Positions 35,625 to 44,671 are shown, numbered from the stretch's first letter. The stretch is DNA of 64,000 bases from Nodosilinea sp. E11 (GCF_032813545.1 NZ_CP136520.1:4086001-4150000); one strand, 5' to 3'. A program made the numbers and translations. The notes: a model not told the origin generated them from the letters alone.

Positions 35625-37028
35625 ATGCTGACCTCTGTATGGCAACAGCTCACCCTATCGACCTTTGCCCTAGAGCAATGGCGCGACGTTAGCCTAGTTC
35701 ACCGGCTGCTGGCCCCGCTGCGGCGCTGGCGGCAGGGGAGTTGGCTGTTGAAGTGGGGCGACTGGATTGGGCTGGCCATTGTGGTGGCGCTGTTTGCCTT
35801 AGCCCCCTATGTCTCGACCACGCTGATTGGGGTACTGCTATTAGCGATCGCTGCCCTCTGGGCTTTGCTCACCCTCACCGATGAGGCTGGGGTTGGCATG
35901 ACCCCGGTACACATTGCGGTGGCGGTTTACTGGGGGGTGATGGTCATGGCTACGGCGCTCTCCCCCGTACGGGGTGCGGCCCTGAGTGGGCTGATTAAGC
36001 TGAGCTTGAATATTTTGCTATTTTTGCTGGTGGCGCGGGTGGCGCGGCAGCCCAGAGCTAGGGGCCTACTGATCTTGGCCTATATCTTGACCACGCTGCC
36101 GGTGGCAATCTACGGGCTGCGGCAGTACTTCTTTGGCGCAACGGCCCTGGCCACCTGGGTGGATGTCAATTCGGCGGTGGCCGATGTGACGCGGGTGTAT
36201 AGCTTTTTGGGCAATCCTAACCTGCTGGCGGGCTACCTGATTCCAGGGGTGATGCTGAGTGCGGCGGCGGTGTTTGCCTGGCCTCGGTGGGTGCCCAAGG
36301 GGCTAGCTCTGCTGGCGGCGGCCATCAACACCCTCTGCCTAATTTTGACCCTCAGTCGAGGCGGCTGGGTGGGCTTTTTGATCGCCGGGTTTGTGTTGAT
36401 GACCCTGCTGGTGCAGTACTGGAGCATTTGGTTTACGCCGTTTTGGCGGCGCTGGGCGCTACCGCTGCTGCTAGGGGGCGCCGCCGCCGTGGTGGTGCTG
36501 GGAGTGCTCTCGGTAAGCTCGCTGCGGGCGCGGGTGCTGAGTATGTTTGTGGGCCGAGCCGACAGCAGCAACAACTTTCGCATGAATGTGTGGGCGGCCG
36601 TCATCGATATGATTCGCGCTCGGCCTGTTTTAGGTATTGGCCCCGGTAACGACGCGTTTAACGCGGTGTATCCCCTCTTTCAGCGGCCTCGCTATACAGC
36701 CCTCAGCGCCTACTCGGTGTTCTTAGAGGTGCTGGTAGAGGCTGGTATCGTTGGTATGCTGGCGTTTCTGTGGCTGCTGCTGCTGATCTTTCACCAGGGT
36801 TGGGTTCAACTTCAGCGGCTGCGCGAGACCCAGGATCAGCAGGGCTATTGGCTGATGGGTGCGATCGCATCGATTACCGGTACCCTCGGCCAGGGCATCG
36901 CTGACACCGTAATGTATCGGCCCCAGATCAGTACGCTGTGGTGGATGTCGATCGCGATCGTGGCCAGCTACTACCCAGCCCAGCAGATTTTAGGCAAGCG
37001 TTCGTTCAAGCTACGGCAAGCTGACTAA
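35625..37028 (+). CDS. ictB: IctB-type O-antigen ligase family membrane protein
   Basis: The 467 residues with about 10-12 spans match the cyanobacterial IctB family. Conserved parts are SLVHRLLAPLRRWRQGSWLL, the YSFLGNPNLLAGYL region, the LTLSRGGWVGFLIAG loop and IGPGNDAFNAVYPLFQRPRY (Wzy/O-antigen-ligase-type). It was first described as a bicarbonate-related transporter, but the ligase-like motifs suggest a glycan or lipid role, and this is not settled. ATG 35625 gives the family N-terminus; earlier in-frame TTG and ATG codons are not supported. Confidence 0.85.
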   Translation: MLTSVWQQLTLSTFALEQWRDVSLVHRLLAPLRRWRQGSWLLKWGDWIGLAIVVALFALAPYVSTTLIGVLLLAIAALWALLTLTDEAGVGMTPVHIAVAVYWGVMVMATALSPVRGAALSGLIKLSLNILLFLLVARVARQPRARGLLILAYILTTLPVAIYGLRQYFFGATALATWVDVNSAVADVTRVYSFLGNPNLLAGYLIPGVMLSAAAVFAWPRWVPKGLALLAAAINTLCLILTLSRGGWVGFLIAGFVLMTLLVQYWSIWFTPFWRRWALPLLLGGAAAVVVLGVLSVSSLRARVLSMFVGRADSSNNFRMNVWAAVIDMIRARPVLGIGPGNDAFNAVYPLFQRPRYTALSAYSVFLEVLVEAGIVGMLAFLWLLLLIFHQGWVQLQRLRETQDQQGYWLMGAIASITGTLGQGIADTVMYRPQISTLWWMSIAIVASYYPAQQILGKRSFKLRQAD

Positions 37029-37116
37029 ACCTGCAGACTCGATGATTCAGGCACTTCCAGACTGAATCATCGAGCATTGAACCTGCTCAGCGATCAAAGC
37101 AAGGTGCTGAAAAAAC

Positions 37117-37437
37117 TCAATCTAACTCTTCGGTGCCATTCCAGGTGGGGTGGGGCATGAGTTGGACTTTGCCTTTGTGGGGTAGGTCTTGACCTGTGGC
37201 TAGGGTGCCACCATTGAGGGCTAAATGAACTCTGAGGCGTTTTTTGGCCTCGGCTAAGGAGTTGACCCGCAGGTTGAGAATGTAGAGATAGGGCGAGGGG
37301 CTATCGTCTAGGTAGGTAGCGCTTTCCCAGATGCGTAGCCGCACCCCGTCGGCATCAGACATGATCTTGTAAAAGAGCAAGTGATTGTCGACGGCGGGCT
37401 CATAATACCTCAAGCCCGGAGAAAACGGAGTGTGCAT
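37117..37437 (-). CDS. Hypothetical protein, 106 aa
   Basis: A small soluble protein without membrane segments. It has patterned strands (RYYEPAVDNHLLFYKIMSDA, VRLRIWESATYLDDSPSPYLY) and a tail ending HPTWNGTEELD. I do not recognise a family. The frame is clean from ATG 37437, and codon use looks like that of neighbours. It lies alone between ictB and the degraded frame at 37546. Confidence 0.5.
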   Translation of the reverse strand: MHTPFSPGLRYYEPAVDNHLLFYKIMSDADGVRLRIWESATYLDDSPSPYLYILNLRVNSLAEAKKRLRVHLALNGGTLATGQDLPHKGKVQLMPHPTWNGTEELD

Positions 37438-37545
37438 ATCCCGAACACCAAAATCGAACGACCTAAACAGTGACTAAAGTGACTAGCTGGCATTGCACTT
37501 ACCTTGAGATTACCCATACCGAAGCACAGAATCTAAGGGCGCTTT

Positions 37546-37758
37546 ATGATTTCCTTACATTTAATTGCGCAGATCTCCTGCCTAACCGCGATCAGGACAA
37601 AAGCTATGAATTGTAAGGAGCAAGTGTTTTTCCTTGAGGGATGCCCGCAAGCCGACGACTAGGAACTTCTGAATGAATTCCGCCTCTATCTAGCGGAATA
37701 TATTCCTTCAGTATCGGATAAGTTGCGATTGTTTACTCAAAAACGGGCAAAAATATAA
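37546..37758 (+). pseudogene. Possible decayed 70-codon frame with one in-frame TAG
   Basis: From ATG 37546 the frame reads MISLHLIAQI... to FFLEGCPQADD, then TAG at 37660-37662. It continues without another stop as ELLNEFRLYLAEYIPSVSDK and LRLFTQKRAKI to TAA 37758. The second half looks like genuine protein, so this could be one gene broken by a nonsense change. It is more A/T rich than its surroundings. No family was recognised. Confidence 0.25.
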
Positions 37759-37764
37759 GTAGTT

Positions 37765-38364
37765 TTACTTAGAATGGGGTTGGCTCTGAAGATTTGGTGA
37801 AGTGGCCCGACGCTCCATCTCTGAACGTAAAGCCTTAATAGTGTCAACTAAGCTGGCTTCGAACAGGTTATAGAACATTGACTTGAACGGGCCGACATCG
37901 GCTTCGGCTCGTACCTGTTGTGACAGCAAACACCCAACATCGCTACCCAATTGGGTGGGGGTAGTGTCAATGCGCCAGTGGCCGTACATGTACTCAAGGT
38001 TGCCCTCAAGGAGTCGAAAGCTAATCTGCTGCCCGTCAAGTTCCAGGTTTTCGGTCAGTACCTTAGACTCCATGGTAGTGAGCAAGACCCGCCGCCGGTC
38101 AACCTGCTCGACGACGGTGCGATCGCCGTCTACCTCGACCACCCGGCTCTGGGTCACTGTCGGCAAAAATTTGTAGAAATTGTTGTAGTCGGTCAGCACT
38201 GTCCAAGCCAGGGCATGGGGTACTGAGGTGGCAACCATGATGCCGTACTGGCCCTTGCCGCCTTTGACCAACACGTTGCGTTTGGCCAAGACAGCCCAAT
38301 CAGCCTCAGTTAATTTGGCCAAATAGGCTTCAGCGGGCTGAATCTGACGGGACAAACGCGACAT
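37765..38364 (-). CDS. START-like (SRPBCC) domain protein
   Basis: The 199 residues from ATG 38364 have the helix-grip pattern of SRPBCC (polyketide-cyclase/START-like) proteins: KGQYGIMVATSVPHALAWTV, LTDYNNFYKFLPTVTQSRVV, then strands and a long C-terminal helix (FEASLVDTIKALRSEMERR). Such proteins bind small hydrophobic ligands. Ligand and partner are unknown. The in-frame GTG at 38409 is less likely as start. Confidence 0.75.
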   Translation of the reverse strand: MSRLSRQIQPAEAYLAKLTEADWAVLAKRNVLVKGGKGQYGIMVATSVPHALAWTVLTDYNNFYKFLPTVTQSRVVEVDGDRTVVEQVDRRRVLLTTMESKVLTENLELDGQQISFRLLEGNLEYMYGHWRIDTTPTQLGSDVGCLLSQQVRAEADVGPFKSMFYNLFEASLVDTIKALRSEMERRATSPNLQSQPHSK

Positions 38365-38485
38365 AATACCAGTGTGCCAGAACTCAATTACTGTAGCGTT
38401 AACCCGCACTGTAGCGCTAATCTACGCCGCTAATCTATGACGGCGATCGCCTCTTTTTTTGACGGTTTGTGAGTCAAGTGATCTA

Positions 38486-38992
38486 ATGCCTAACTTTGAT
38501 GCCGTCGTAGCGGCCTACCAAACCTTGCCCACTCGAGTGCTGAGCCTAATGCTGAGTACGGTTAACGGCGAGGGGTTGCCCCAGGCCAGCTATGCCCCCT
38601 ACGTGATGGATGACGACTATCAGCTCTACATTTTTACCAGTGGTCTGTCGGCTCACACCCACAACCTGCAAATGACGGGCACCGCCAGTGTGCTGCTGAT
38701 TGAAGATGAGGCGGCGGCATCCCAGGTGTTTGCTCGCCAGCGTATTAGCTACGACTGCCGGACGACTCTGCTACCTCGGGGTACGGCGGCTTGGGAGGCA
38801 GTTGCCGATCGCTTTGAGCAACGGTTTGGGGAGATTATTCCTATGCTGCGATCGCTGGATGATTTTCAAATCTTTTGCCTCAGCCCTCAGGGCGGTCGGT
38901 TTGTGATGGGGTTTGGGGCTGCCTACGCTGTTGATGCCCACGATCTCAGTCAGCTGGTTGGCCCTCCTCAAACTGGGCCAGAGACCCGATAG
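38486..38992 (+). CDS. HugZ-like pyridoxamine-phosphate-oxidase-fold protein
   Basis: About 168 residues with the split-barrel pattern: LMLSTVNGEGLPQASYAPYV, DDDYQLYIFTSGLSAHTHNL, then ASVLLIEDEAAASQVFARQR. A C-terminal GGRFVMGFGAAYAVD strand follows, where the family often ends in a GF(G/A)xA haem-contact segment. HugZ-type members degrade or bind haem, while others bind FMN; which applies is unknown. ATG 38486 is chosen over TTG 38459, and the ribosome-binding site is weak in both cases. Confidence 0.75.
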   Translation: MPNFDAVVAAYQTLPTRVLSLMLSTVNGEGLPQASYAPYVMDDDYQLYIFTSGLSAHTHNLQMTGTASVLLIEDEAAASQVFARQRISYDCRTTLLPRGTAAWEAVADRFEQRFGEIIPMLRSLDDFQIFCLSPQGGRFVMGFGAAYAVDAHDLSQLVGPPQTGPETR

Positions 38993-39015
38993 AGGGTGCT
39001 GCCTGGGTGACTCGC

Positions 39016-39897
39016 TCAGCCGTTCACCAAGATGCCAACGCCTACCAGGGCTACCCCCGCGCCGGCCACAGCCCTCAGGCTGACTCGATCGCCCATCGCG
39101 GCAGCCAGGGGCAGCACAAACAGCGGGCTAGTTGAGGTCAGTGCCTGGGCGACGCCAGCCGCTGCATACTTGAGGGCGGTTTGCTGAAGGTAGATAGCCA
39201 GGTAGGTGCCCAACACCGCTGCCAGCGCGACTCCGGCCAAAAGTCGGGGCGATCGCAGCGGTTTCAGCGGCCCTGCCACCGGTCCTTGGTAGCGCAAAAT
39301 ACCCAAAATAATGATCAGGCCACCCCCCAGCCGCAGCAGCGAACTCCACAGGGGGGCCACGGCGGTGTCGGCCAGCACCGCCCGCGACATGACCGCCCCG
39401 GTGGCCTGGCCTAGGGCGGCCAGCACGCCATAGATGATTCCCCATCTATCGGCGGGGCTAGGCCCGGCTACCTCGGGCACGCGCTCGGCAATTACCCACA
39501 CTACTCCGGCTACGGTTAGGGCAATGCCCAACCAGGCTCTGGATGTTAGGGCCTCTTGCAAAAAGGTCAGGGCCAGCAGGGCGGCAATGGGTGGGGCCAG
39601 GGTTTCGAGCAGCAGCGCCCGCCTCGGCCCCAGGCGGTTGATTGCTGCAAAGTACGCAGTATCGCCCAAGCCAATGCCCACCACGCCGCTGAGGGCGAGA
39701 ACCCCGATGGCTCTGGGGGTGAGACCAGCGGTATTTTGCCCTACCAACACCAGGGTGAGGGCCAGCAACACCAGAGCGATCGCACCCTTCGCCAGATTTA
39801 GCACCAGCGGCGACAGGGCTTTGCCCAACCGGCCAAACATCACTGTGGCGACAGCCCATAAAAAGGCTGCCATGAGTGCTGCTAATTCACCCCGCAT
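39016..39897 (-). CDS. EamA/DMT-superfamily transporter
   Basis: The 293 residues have ten hydrophobic spans in two EamA repeats: the first ends near LGDTAYFAAINRLGPRRALL, and the second starts near WGIIYGVLAALGQATGAVMS. The conserved LTSTSPLFVLPLAAAMG lies near the C-terminus. The family exports or imports metabolites; the substrate cannot be told. ATG 39897 opens the frame without a clear ribosome-binding site. It converges with the flavin-type gene, 23 bp away. Confidence 0.85.
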   Translation of the reverse strand: MRGELAALMAAFLWAVATVMFGRLGKALSPLVLNLAKGAIALVLLALTLVLVGQNTAGLTPRAIGVLALSGVVGIGLGDTAYFAAINRLGPRRALLLETLAPPIAALLALTFLQEALTSRAWLGIALTVAGVVWVIAERVPEVAGPSPADRWGIIYGVLAALGQATGAVMSRAVLADTAVAPLWSSLLRLGGGLIIILGILRYQGPVAGPLKPLRSPRLLAGVALAAVLGTYLAIYLQQTALKYAAAGVAQALTSTSPLFVLPLAAAMGDRVSLRAVAGAGVALVGVGILVNG

Positions 39898-40060
39898 AGG
39901 TTTGTATTCAGCAAATGCCGAACAGAATAATGAGTATCGCCACCATACCGGAAGTCAACAGAATCTTCACATTCCCCCCCCTTCAAATCATGCTGATCGA
40001 TCGATTTACAGCTGTAGAGAGAACTAAGATGGTCTGACCCCCCCTAGGAAATTCTGAGTC

Positions 40061-41533
40061 ATGCGTGTTTGGGCACTAGCATCGTGCAGTGGGCTACTGG
40101 CGCTAGCCGCCTGTAGTGCCGAACAATCCAACACTCCCAACCCCAGCGCGGCCCTTCCCGACGGGGATGATGCTGTTGAAGTCAATGCCCGACCCAGCCT
40201 AGTTGCCCCAGTCCCTAGCCCTGTGGCCTGGCCCGAAACCCGCCCCCGCCAGATTTTACAAAGCAGTGCGCCCCCCCCAGCGGCCAGCCCCTCCGCCCCA
40301 GGGGCAAGTATCCCTGGGCGACCCCAGCCCCAAGCCGATCAGCTGCGAGAGCGCCTACAGCGGCTGCAAGCCCAGCAGGGAATTCGGCTGTCTGCCGCTA
40401 CGTCTCTGGTGACAGCCCCGGTGCCCTCGTCCCTAGTCGTCAGTACGCCATCTCGCCCAGCGCCTCAGCCCTCCCCCGCTCAAGTCACAGAAGCGCAGCG
40501 TGGCCTTGGAGAAGGCACAAGCTTTACCGGTTTGGATTCAGGGCCGGGGGCTGCCCTGCCGACTCCGCCTCGCCCTACCTCAGCGGCTCTACCGGAGGAA
40601 GGCGGCCCAGCCGCTGCCCCTCAGGTATCGGCCAGTCTGGCTCGAAACTATCCCAGCGTGCCCCTTCGTCACCAGGGCTATAGCGCCCAGTCAGGGGTGC
40701 TCAGTGCCGTGGTCCCTGCGGCTGAAGCATCACTTCCCTCCCCCCGGCTCCACGGTGGCCTGACGATCGCCCAAGCTGGCGAACAACCTAAACGAGCTGC
40801 CGCTCCGGCTCCGCCCCAACAATCTGTAGCGGCTGTGGCCGTTGTCCCAGAGCACCAGTCAAATGGCGGTAGAACGGGGCTCAGCTTGGCCCGTACTGCT
40901 GCGGTCCCTCAGTCTGAATTGACCGAAGTACACCAGCGGTCGGCTCTCCCCTCTGGGCAATCGGTGTCGCTGGCCCCATCGACCGGCCTAGCTGCCCAAG
41001 GCCGCCCAGCTACTGCGACGGTTGACGATCGCTTGTCTGGGGCGATCGCCCTGCCCGAGAGCCTTCCCCTTCACTCAGGTGCGCCGCGTCTCAGCCCACC
41101 CAGAGCCGCAGTAACGCCCGCCCGTCCTGAGGTCGCCGCTCCACCGACCTTCGACTTCGACGGGGCGGCCCTCCGAGGGGCTGAAGCGGTTGTTGCCAGT
41201 CAGGCTACCGGTGCCCCTGACCCCGCACCTGGTCTTCAAAGCCAGGCCAGTCTAGAACCGTTGGCTCTTGCCTCTAGGCCCAGCGAAACCCCCAAGGGAT
41301 TGCCTGCGGGGTACTGTCTGTCTGCTAGCGGCCAGCCCCTAGCGATCGAAGGCGCACCCGAGGGATCAACCGCACCGTTTCCCAGGTTTAGCCCCTCTAG
41401 CTCGACTGCGTCTAGTCCCGATTTAAGCATTAACTCGGGCAAAACTGCTCTAGCACCAGGGTCATGTGACGATCTCACTTCGGCCCCCGCTGCCGCTGAA
41501 CTGATCCCAGCGCCTGAGCTGACCTCAGACTAA
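40061..41533 (+). CDS. Low-complexity lipoprotein
   Basis: The 490 residues start MRVWALASCSGLLALAACSA, where LAAC is a lipobox and Cys18 would be the lipid-bearing first residue of the mature protein. The rest is rich in Pro, Ala, Ser and Gln (for example PPPAASPSAPGASIPGRPQP) with no recognisable domain. A helix-like LRERLQRLQAQQGIRL occurs near residue 95. Two Cys lie near the C-terminus (YCLSAS, GSCDDL). It may be an envelope spacer. No family is known to me. The base composition does not differ from neighbours. Confidence 0.6.
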   Translation: MRVWALASCSGLLALAACSAEQSNTPNPSAALPDGDDAVEVNARPSLVAPVPSPVAWPETRPRQILQSSAPPPAASPSAPGASIPGRPQPQADQLRERLQRLQAQQGIRLSAATSLVTAPVPSSLVVSTPSRPAPQPSPAQVTEAQRGLGEGTSFTGLDSGPGAALPTPPRPTSAALPEEGGPAAAPQVSASLARNYPSVPLRHQGYSAQSGVLSAVVPAAEASLPSPRLHGGLTIAQAGEQPKRAAAPAPPQQSVAAVAVVPEHQSNGGRTGLSLARTAAVPQSELTEVHQRSALPSGQSVSLAPSTGLAAQGRPATATVDDRLSGAIALPESLPLHSGAPRLSPPRAAVTPARPEVAAPPTFDFDGAALRGAEAVVASQATGAPDPAPGLQSQASLEPLALASRPSETPKGLPAGYCLSASGQPLAIEGAPEGSTAPFPRFSPSSSTASSPDLSINSGKTALAPGSCDDLTSAPAAAELIPAPELTSD

Positions 41534-41626
41534 TCGTTAACGTCAGTTCCCTTTTCGATTAGCGAACCTGACCGCAGCCAGGCTATGGTGAGTCGGGTTA
41601 GGCTATAGCGGAGGGCACCGCTCACC

Positions 41627-42451
41627 ATGAAACTTCACTGCGAAAGACAGGGAACCGGCTTCCCGATTCTGTGCCTGCATGGGCATCCAGGATCGGCTAA
41701 AACCATGGCAGTCTTTGTAGAAGGGCTGCGCGATCGCTACTGCACCCTCACCCCTGACCTGCGGGGCTACGGTCGCAGCCAAACGCGATCGCCCTTTGAG
41801 CTTGAAGACAGCCTCGCCGACTTAGAGGAATTGCTCGACGCCCAGGGCATTGAGCGCTGTCTGGTGCTGGGTTGGTCGCTAGGGGGCATTCTGGCGATCG
41901 AACTGGCCTTGAGACGCCCTGAGCGGGTAGCAGGGTTAATCTTAATTGCGACGGCGGCTCGTCCCGTGGGTGCCCATCCCCCCACCTCCTGGGTCGAGTT
42001 GGTCAACACCGGCTTGGGGTCACTGTTGAATGTGCTGGCTCCGGCTAATCCTGTCGTCAGGCACAGTCTGGGGCCGCGATCGCTCTATCGCTACCTGCTG
42101 CGGCAGCATACTGAGCACGCCTACCGACGCCTTGCCCAAGAAGGTTTCTGGGCCTACCTAGGCACCTCACCCCTGGCCCACCGTGCCCTCAACCGCGCCC
42201 TGGCTCGCCGCTACAATCGCCTGCCCGATCTGGGTGCCATCGCCGTACCTTGTCTAGTGCTGTGTGGAGCCGAAGACCTCCACATTACCGCCCAGGCTAG
42301 TCTAGAAACGGCGGCCTACCTGCCGAGAGCCGAAAGCCACTGCTATCCCAACACTGCCCACCTGCTCCCCTGGGAAATTCCCGAGCAGCTGTTAGGTGAC
42401 ATTCACCACTGGATCGATCGCCAGGGGCTAGACCTAACAGCGGAACTATAG
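41627..42451 (+). CDS. Alpha/beta hydrolase
   Basis: A 274-residue alpha/beta hydrolase of the epoxide-hydrolase/haloperoxidase-like group. The oxyanion HGHPGSAKTM lies near residue 18, DLRGYGRSQ near 46, the nucleophile elbow GWSLGG near 83, the acid in VLCGAEDLHIT near 210, and the catalytic His in YPNTAHLLPWE near 243. A cap region lies between 125 and 190. The substrate is unknown. The start is ATG 41627; the gene stands alone. Confidence 0.85.
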   Translation: MKLHCERQGTGFPILCLHGHPGSAKTMAVFVEGLRDRYCTLTPDLRGYGRSQTRSPFELEDSLADLEELLDAQGIERCLVLGWSLGGILAIELALRRPERVAGLILIATAARPVGAHPPTSWVELVNTGLGSLLNVLAPANPVVRHSLGPRSLYRYLLRQHTEHAYRRLAQEGFWAYLGTSPLAHRALNRALARRYNRLPDLGAIAVPCLVLCGAEDLHITAQASLETAAYLPRAESHCYPNTAHLLPWEIPEQLLGDIHHWIDRQGLDLTAEL

Positions 42452-42830
42452 CGACCTAGTCATTCAGACAGAGAGAATGCTGACATCACCTAAACCGCTC
42501 GACCTGACTACTGCTCCCCAAGGATCAAGTGATCCCCAAGGATCAAGTTCAAATTACATGACGTCAGAATTGATTAACCAACAGAAAGCAGCTTGTCTGT
42601 CATTCCCGCAGAGGCGGAAATCCACCCTGGAGTAACTTACCCACAATGGATTCCACGGAAGTGAGAATGACAGATCAGGGCCACTTAAGCGGACCTGATA
42701 TTACCTGCTCTGATTAGCCAGTTGGCTGGGCAAATCAACTTTATGATCCCCACGGCAGGCCGTTTCCCTTTCCCTTGCTGGCCGGTTTGACCCCACTGGC
42801 TGGTCACGGTCTCCCGGTAGTAGCCGCGTT
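42452..42830. other. 379-bp intergenic region with MITE-like element
   Basis: It contains the element at 42596-42674 and, before it, a tandem pair of CCCCAAGGATCAAGT (42516-42530 and 42534-42548, period 18). No gene was seen. Confidence 0.5.
42596..42674. repeat. MITE-like element with 10-bp terminal inverted repeats
   Basis: TCTGTCATTC at 42596-42605 is inverted as GAATGACAGA at 42665-42674. The inside begins CCGCAGAGGCGGAAATCC. The 79-bp span and perfect ends suit a miniature inverted-repeat element. TCATTCCCGC-type ends are common in other bacterial dispersed repeats. No second copy was seen in this window. Confidence 0.55.
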
Positions 42831-43124
42831 TTAGGGTTGACCGCTGTAGGCTGGGGCTGAAAACCCACCCACCGGAGTATCCCACTCGTCAGTAATGGTG
42901 AGCTGATCGGGGCGGTTGCAACGCTGCACCACGGTCTGAATATTTTGTGCCCCTTCCTGCTCGAGGTCTTCGATATAACCACCCTTGGCCATCACCGCCT
43001 CAGCCTCGCTATCGAAGGGGCCAAAGTAGTAGGTGCAGGCGGGTTGGTTAGTCTTAATCTCTACCCACCAAGCTTTGCTCTGACCCAAAAGATTGCTTAA
43101 AAAGCTACCCAAAAATTTATGCAT
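42831..43124 (-). CDS. DUF1816 domain protein
   Basis: The 97 residues carry the cyanobacterial DUF1816 core: WWVEIKTNQPACTYYFGPFD, then SEAEAVMAKGGYIEDLEQEG, AQNIQTVVQRCNRPDQLTI. The family is related in pattern to CpcD-like small domains but has no proven role. The protein is soluble. It lies just downstream of rlmB on the same strand, 32 bp away, so the two could be co-transcribed. Confidence 0.85.
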   Translation of the reverse strand: MHKFLGSFLSNLLGQSKAWWVEIKTNQPACTYYFGPFDSEAEAVMAKGGYIEDLEQEGAQNIQTVVQRCNRPDQLTITDEWDTPVGGFSAPAYSGQP

Positions 43125-43156
43125 AGATCCTTCCTATCTGCCTTATTAAAAAGGAA

Positions 43157-44671
43157 TCACGTCCCCAAACCGTCCTGGGACAACTCTAGCCCCTGTTTGT
43201 TTATACTGTCTTGCTTTTGATTTTGCAAAGAGGAAATTTGGATTTGCGCCACCCATTGATGACGATAGATCTCATACAGCGCCATGCCTGTAGCCACCGA
43301 TGCATTTAGGCTAGGAACCGTTCCCCGTAGAGGAATTGACACCAGTGTGTCACAGCTTTGCTGCACGCTCAGGCTCAGCCCGCTGCCCTCAGACCCCACG
43401 ACAATGACTGTAGGGCGATCGAAGGTAGTCCGGTGGACTGGCTGGGTGGCTTCAGACGACAGGCCATAGATCCAAAAGCCCTTTTCTTTTAGGGTATCGA
43501 GGGCGCGCTTGAGGTTGATCACCCGTGCTACAGGCAAGCGCTCTAGACCTCCGGCGGCCACCTTGGCCACCGTCGCAGTGACTCCCACGGCTCGCCGCTG
43601 AGGAATCACCATGCCCTGAGCCCCTAAGGCCTCGGCAGTGCGGATAATTGCCCCTAGATTGTGGGGATCGGTAATGCCATCGGCGGCGATAATCACCGGC
43701 ACCCTAGCTGCTCCTAGGGCTGTTTCAATCATCTCGTCTAGATCGTGGTAAGCATGGGAAGCTGCTTGTGCCGCAATTCCCTGGTGGTTAGCTCCAGCGG
43801 TCACTTGGTTCAGCCGCTGGGTATCGACTTCGTCAATCACTGCGCCGCTGGCCTTGGCCTCATCAATCAGCGATAAAAAGCGGGGATCATAGCGAATACG
43901 GGCGTTAACCCACACGCGGTTTAGGGGGCGCTGGGCTTGTAAGGCAGCTTCAACTGCATGGCGACCGTAGATTAGATCGGTTTGATCTTGAGCATCATCG
44001 GCTACTCCAAGGCCCTGTTCGCCCACCGCTAATTTGTGGGTTGTGGATGCAGGGGGACGATTTCTCCCTGCGTCACTGCGGGCATCGCCCCCCTGGTACC
44101 GGGTTTTGCCCTTGTCGTAGCTAGGTTTGTTGTCGCTGTAGCGAGGCTTACCGCCCTGATAGCCAGGCTTGCCATCGCCACCATAGCGGGGTTTGTCTTC
44201 CCTCGATTGCGGCTTGCTACCGTCGTAGCGAGGTTTGCTATCGCCATAGCGAGGCCTGTCATCGTTATGACGGGGTTTGCCGCCATCGGGACGGGGTTTG
44301 TCGCCGCCGTAGCGGGGTTTGTCACTGCCGTAACGGGGCTTTTCGTCACCATAACGGGGTTTGCCGCTGTCGTAGCGGGGCTTGTCATCGTTATAGCGAG
44401 GCTTGCCCTTCTTATCGCCGTCGTAGCGGGGTTTATCTCCACCATAGCGAGGCTTGTCATCCCCGTAACGAGGCTTGCCGCTATCGTAGCGAGGCTTGCC
44501 GCTATCGTAGCGAGGCTTGTCATCGCTATAACGCGGTTTGCCGCTGTCAGTGCGGGGTTTGGGTTTGGCATCGTTGCGCTGAGGTTTGCTGCCTTGGTAC
44601 CCTTCAGACCGCTGGCGAGGCTCCGACCCAGAGGAGCGATTGGGGTTGCGAAAAGGCTTTTGGGACGACAT
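43157..44671 (-). CDS. rlmB: 23S rRNA 2'-O-methyltransferase RlmB with long repetitive N-terminus
   Basis: From ATG 44671, 504 residues. About residues 45-195 are a tandem array of KPRY-x-x-x units (14 exact KPRY, others KPRH, KPRP or RPRY), strongly basic and disordered. It is followed by the SpoU/TrmH methyltransferase with the substrate-binding L30e-like part (DLIYGRHAVEAALQAQRPLN) and the knotted SAM fold: DPHNLGAIIRTAEALG, VIVVGSEGSGLS, IPLRGTVPSLNASVATGMAL. These match RlmB, which methylates G2251 of 23S rRNA. Typical RlmB is about 245-290 residues, so the array more than doubles the N-terminal side and may bind rRNA. Confidence 0.88.
   Translation of the reverse strand: MSSQKPFRNPNRSSGSEPRQRSEGYQGSKPQRNDAKPKPRTDSGKPRYSDDKPRYDSGKPRYDSGKPRYGDDKPRYGGDKPRYDGDKKGKPRYNDDKPRYDSGKPRYGDEKPRYGSDKPRYGGDKPRPDGGKPRHNDDRPRYGDSKPRYDGSKPQSREDKPRYGGDGKPGYQGGKPRYSDNKPSYDKGKTRYQGGDARSDAGRNRPPASTTHKLAVGEQGLGVADDAQDQTDLIYGRHAVEAALQAQRPLNRVWVNARIRYDPRFLSLIDEAKASGAVIDEVDTQRLNQVTAGANHQGIAAQAASHAYHDLDEMIETALGAARVPVIIAADGITDPHNLGAIIRTAEALGAQGMVIPQRRAVGVTATVAKVAAGGLERLPVARVINLKRALDTLKEKGFWIYGLSSEATQPVHRTTFDRPTVIVVGSEGSGLSLSVQQSCDTLVSIPLRGTVPSLNASVATGMALYEIYRHQWVAQIQISSLQNQKQDSINKQGLELSQDGLGT
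44080..44540 (-). repeat. 21-bp minisatellite in the rlmB 5' coding region
   Basis: The DNA repeats a roughly 21-bp unit encoding KPRY plus three residues more than 15 times. The reading frame stays open throughout and variants change codons within the unit. A period of exactly seven codons means copy-number change will not shift the frame. Confidence 0.8.

Noticed and set aside
39434-40027. 197-codon plus-strand frame opposite the EamA gene
   Set aside because: It lies fully antisense to a well-supported transporter. Its sequence is Ser/Arg/Pro/Thr rich as expected from the complement of a hydrophobic GC-rich gene.
44080-44540. CRISPR-like regular repetition
   Set aside because: The unit is 21 bp with no unique spacers, and it encodes a regular protein repeat in frame with rlmB.
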